In this document: positions 63,088-64,000 of the stretch, one piece after another
How the letters are laid out: each line of letters starts with the position of its first letter
Position numbering within the stretch: the first letter of the stretch is position 1
Source: Maribacter sp. 4G9
GTDB lineage: Bacteria > Bacteroidota > Bacteroidia > Flavobacteriales > Flavobacteriaceae
Assembly: GCF_002742265.1 (NCBI RefSeq)
Contig: NZ_MDGL01000065.1
Span: forward strand, 35,194 to 99,193
Direction: 5' to 3'
Length of the DNA: 64,000 bases
The notes under the pieces: generated by a model
The model's database searches: none
What the model saw: the letters and a program-made list of their open reading frames with translations, nothing else
Told to the model about the DNA's origin: nothing
Made by a program: the position numbers and the translations under genes

Positions 63088-63118
63088 AAAGCATCCGCTG
63101 TAAACGGATGCTTTTTTT
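63088..63118 (+). terminator. Rho-independent terminator after the DegP gene
   Basis: Perfect 10-bp stem AAAGCATCCG / CGGATGCTTT (63088-63097 and 63105-63114) with a 7-base loop, extended by T residues. Confidence 0.9.
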
Positions 63119-63126
63119 ATGTATAG

Positions 63127-63159
63127 TTGTTACAAATCTTCATAAAAGGCATAATTTTG
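63127..63159 (+). promoter_or_regulatory. Bacteroidota-type promoter for the GAPDH gene
   Basis: TTG (63127-63129), 22-base spacer, TAATTTTG (63152-63159), a perfect -7 element, 25 bases before the ATG. It is intact although the gene it serves is interrupted. Confidence 0.6.
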
Positions 63160-63184
63160 ACCTTTTATACAACAACAAACCAAT

Positions 63185-63844
63185 ATGTCTCGCAAAATAT
63201 CCTTTGAAAAAGAACTGGCCTTCCAAGCAGATAGAAGAAAGGCCACAACGGAGTTTATAAAGATCATCAGCGACCTATGGTATGATAGGTCCATAGAAAT
63301 TGTCCTATTTAAAAACCCATTAATTGATCGCAACGTAAGCGATATAATTCGGTTGCACGAGTATGCGGGGGAGTTTGTACAAAAACCCATTTCAATTTTC
63401 GATTCCGTTGAAATCCTTAGGGCCATCAATGACCTAAAATTGCCTCCGGCCAAATTGGACATCGGCAAATTGACCTATGAATACCATTCCGATGATAACA
63501 ATTTTAACAACGTGAAAGCCTTTGTTATCGATAAACTTAAATCGGCCACGGAATATAAAAGCATTAAACCAAAGGATGTCATACTCTATGGTTTTGGACG
63601 AATTGGTCGGTTATTGGCAAGGGAACTCATGTCAAAAACTGGAAAAGGCAATCAAATGCCATTGCGGGCCATTGTTGTACGAGGGGACCTAAATGAAGAC
63701 TTATTGGAAAAAAGGGCCAGTCTTTTGCGAACGGATTCCGTTCATGGTAATTTTACGGGAACGGTCACCGTAAATACCAAGGACAACACCCTGTTGATCA
63801 ATGGTACGACTGTTCAAATAATTAACTCGAGTTTCCTATTATAG
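63185..63844 (+). pseudogene. gap: Glyceraldehyde-3-phosphate dehydrogenase, 3' part cut off by an insertion
   Basis: N-terminal 214 codons or so of the extended GAPDH typical of Bacteroidota. The extension (FEKELAFQADRRKATTEF to KLDIGKLTYEYHSDDN) precedes the Rossmann start DVILYGFGRIGRLLARELM, and the segment ASLLRTDSVHGNFTGTV is the classical GAPDH sequence after the cofactor site. At NGTTVQIIN the homology stops; the frame then reads SSFLL and ends TAG. The catalytic Cys region and the rest are missing from this frame. Full-length relatives run to about 480 residues, so no active product is expected. Bacteroidota usually have a second GAPDH, which would compensate. The promoter upstream is intact. 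Confidence 0.8.
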
Positions 63845-64000
63845 TACTGTTTTTTCAAACTGAAACGCCATCACGAACAGTATCAGTTTGATGATGAACC
63901 CGTCCGGGGTCACTGCGTTTATATGCCTCGGCATCAATGCGCAGATCTGGCTTATCGAGGTCTCTATCCTTTTTCTCATGTGTTCCTTGATGAAGGCCAC
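63828..64000. mobile_element. Insertion-sequence end inside the GAPDH gene
   Basis: Homology to GAPDH ends at about 63828 and the sequence beyond reads as a reverse-strand transposase. The left end of the element is within about 63826-63838; the terminal inverted repeat cannot be fixed because the other end lies outside the window. Confidence 0.65.
63839..64000 (-). CDS. Transposase C terminus, probable IS982 family (partial)
   Basis: On the minus strand 53 codons run into the window and stop at TAA (63841-63839). The translation includes IKEHMRKRIETSISQICALM and PRHINAVTPDGFIIKLILFV. The R-K-R-I-E-T block followed by a hydrophobic tail is characteristic of the end of IS982-type DDE transposases (the Glu is the last catalytic acid). 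The 5' part lies beyond base 64000. Family assignment is from memory of the motif. Confidence 0.65.
   Translation of the reverse strand: MAFIKEHMRKRIETSISQICALMPRHINAVTPDGFIIKLILFVMAFQFEKTVL

Overview
The window is a chromosomal segment of a marine flavobacterium (Bacteroidota, Flavobacteriaceae). Evidence: a 287-residue primary sigma factor of the short Bacteroidota type, promoter-like sites of the form TTG-N~20-TAnnTTTG, Shine-Dalgarno-poor starts, many lipobox proteins, a menaquinone enzyme (MenB), a YaiO-type outer-membrane barrel, an S1 sulfatase, a long N-terminally extended GAPDH, and dispersed palindromic repeats of the TGTCATTTCGAACCTG kind. I cannot fix the genus. No rRNA, tRNA, CRISPR or prophage was seen.

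Layout. 1-13.5 kb: OmpA-type C terminus, M14 carboxypeptidase, a cell-wall pair (amidase plus 3D-domain lipoprotein), serine hydrolase, menB, PAP2 phosphatase, glycosyltransferase, membrane-anchored alpha/beta hydrolase, SF2 helicase, hydroxyacid dehydrogenase, DUF6155. 13.7-15.1 kb: rpoD, a shared terminator, and on the opposite strand two unannotated tandem micropeptide genes whose products resemble each other. 15.2-24.9 kb: a six-gene minus-strand operon (hybrid kinase with HPt, single-domain response regulator, membrane HEAT-repeat protein, processive GT2, membrane alkaline-phosphatase-superfamily enzyme with TPRs, TPR/beta-barrel YaiO protein). I read it as a phosphorelay-controlled, synthase-dependent surface-glycan system. 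25-32.4 kb: M19 dipeptidase, thioesterase, cysE-cysM, corA, truA and small membrane proteins.

33-46 kb is the accessory part. It holds hairpin repeats, a heptanucleotide tandem array and decayed low-complexity spacers around a MoxR-type ATPase and its VWA partner, then DUF1853, DUF5694, an isolated S1 sulfatase, pirin, and a two-gene lipoprotein operon (ADP-ribosylglycohydrolase-like plus nucleoside-hydrolase-like) with the same repeat family on both sides. 45.6-63 kb is mostly housekeeping: SET and DinB proteins, a Na+/H+ antiporter-ligA-prmC-GNAT operon, ribD-HAD-EamA-YigZ, dnaA-LMW phosphatase-RsmI-like methyltransferase, a lytic transglycosylase, dapF-GNAT-mltG, and a DegP-type protease.

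The window ends in a Bacteroidota-type GAPDH gene cut after about 214 codons by an insertion whose reverse strand encodes the C terminus of a probable IS982-family transposase. The observations most worth following up are the micropeptide pair next to rpoD, the kinase/HEAT/GT2/phosphatase/YaiO operon, the repeat-flanked ADP-ribose/nucleoside lipoprotein pair and the interrupted GAPDH.
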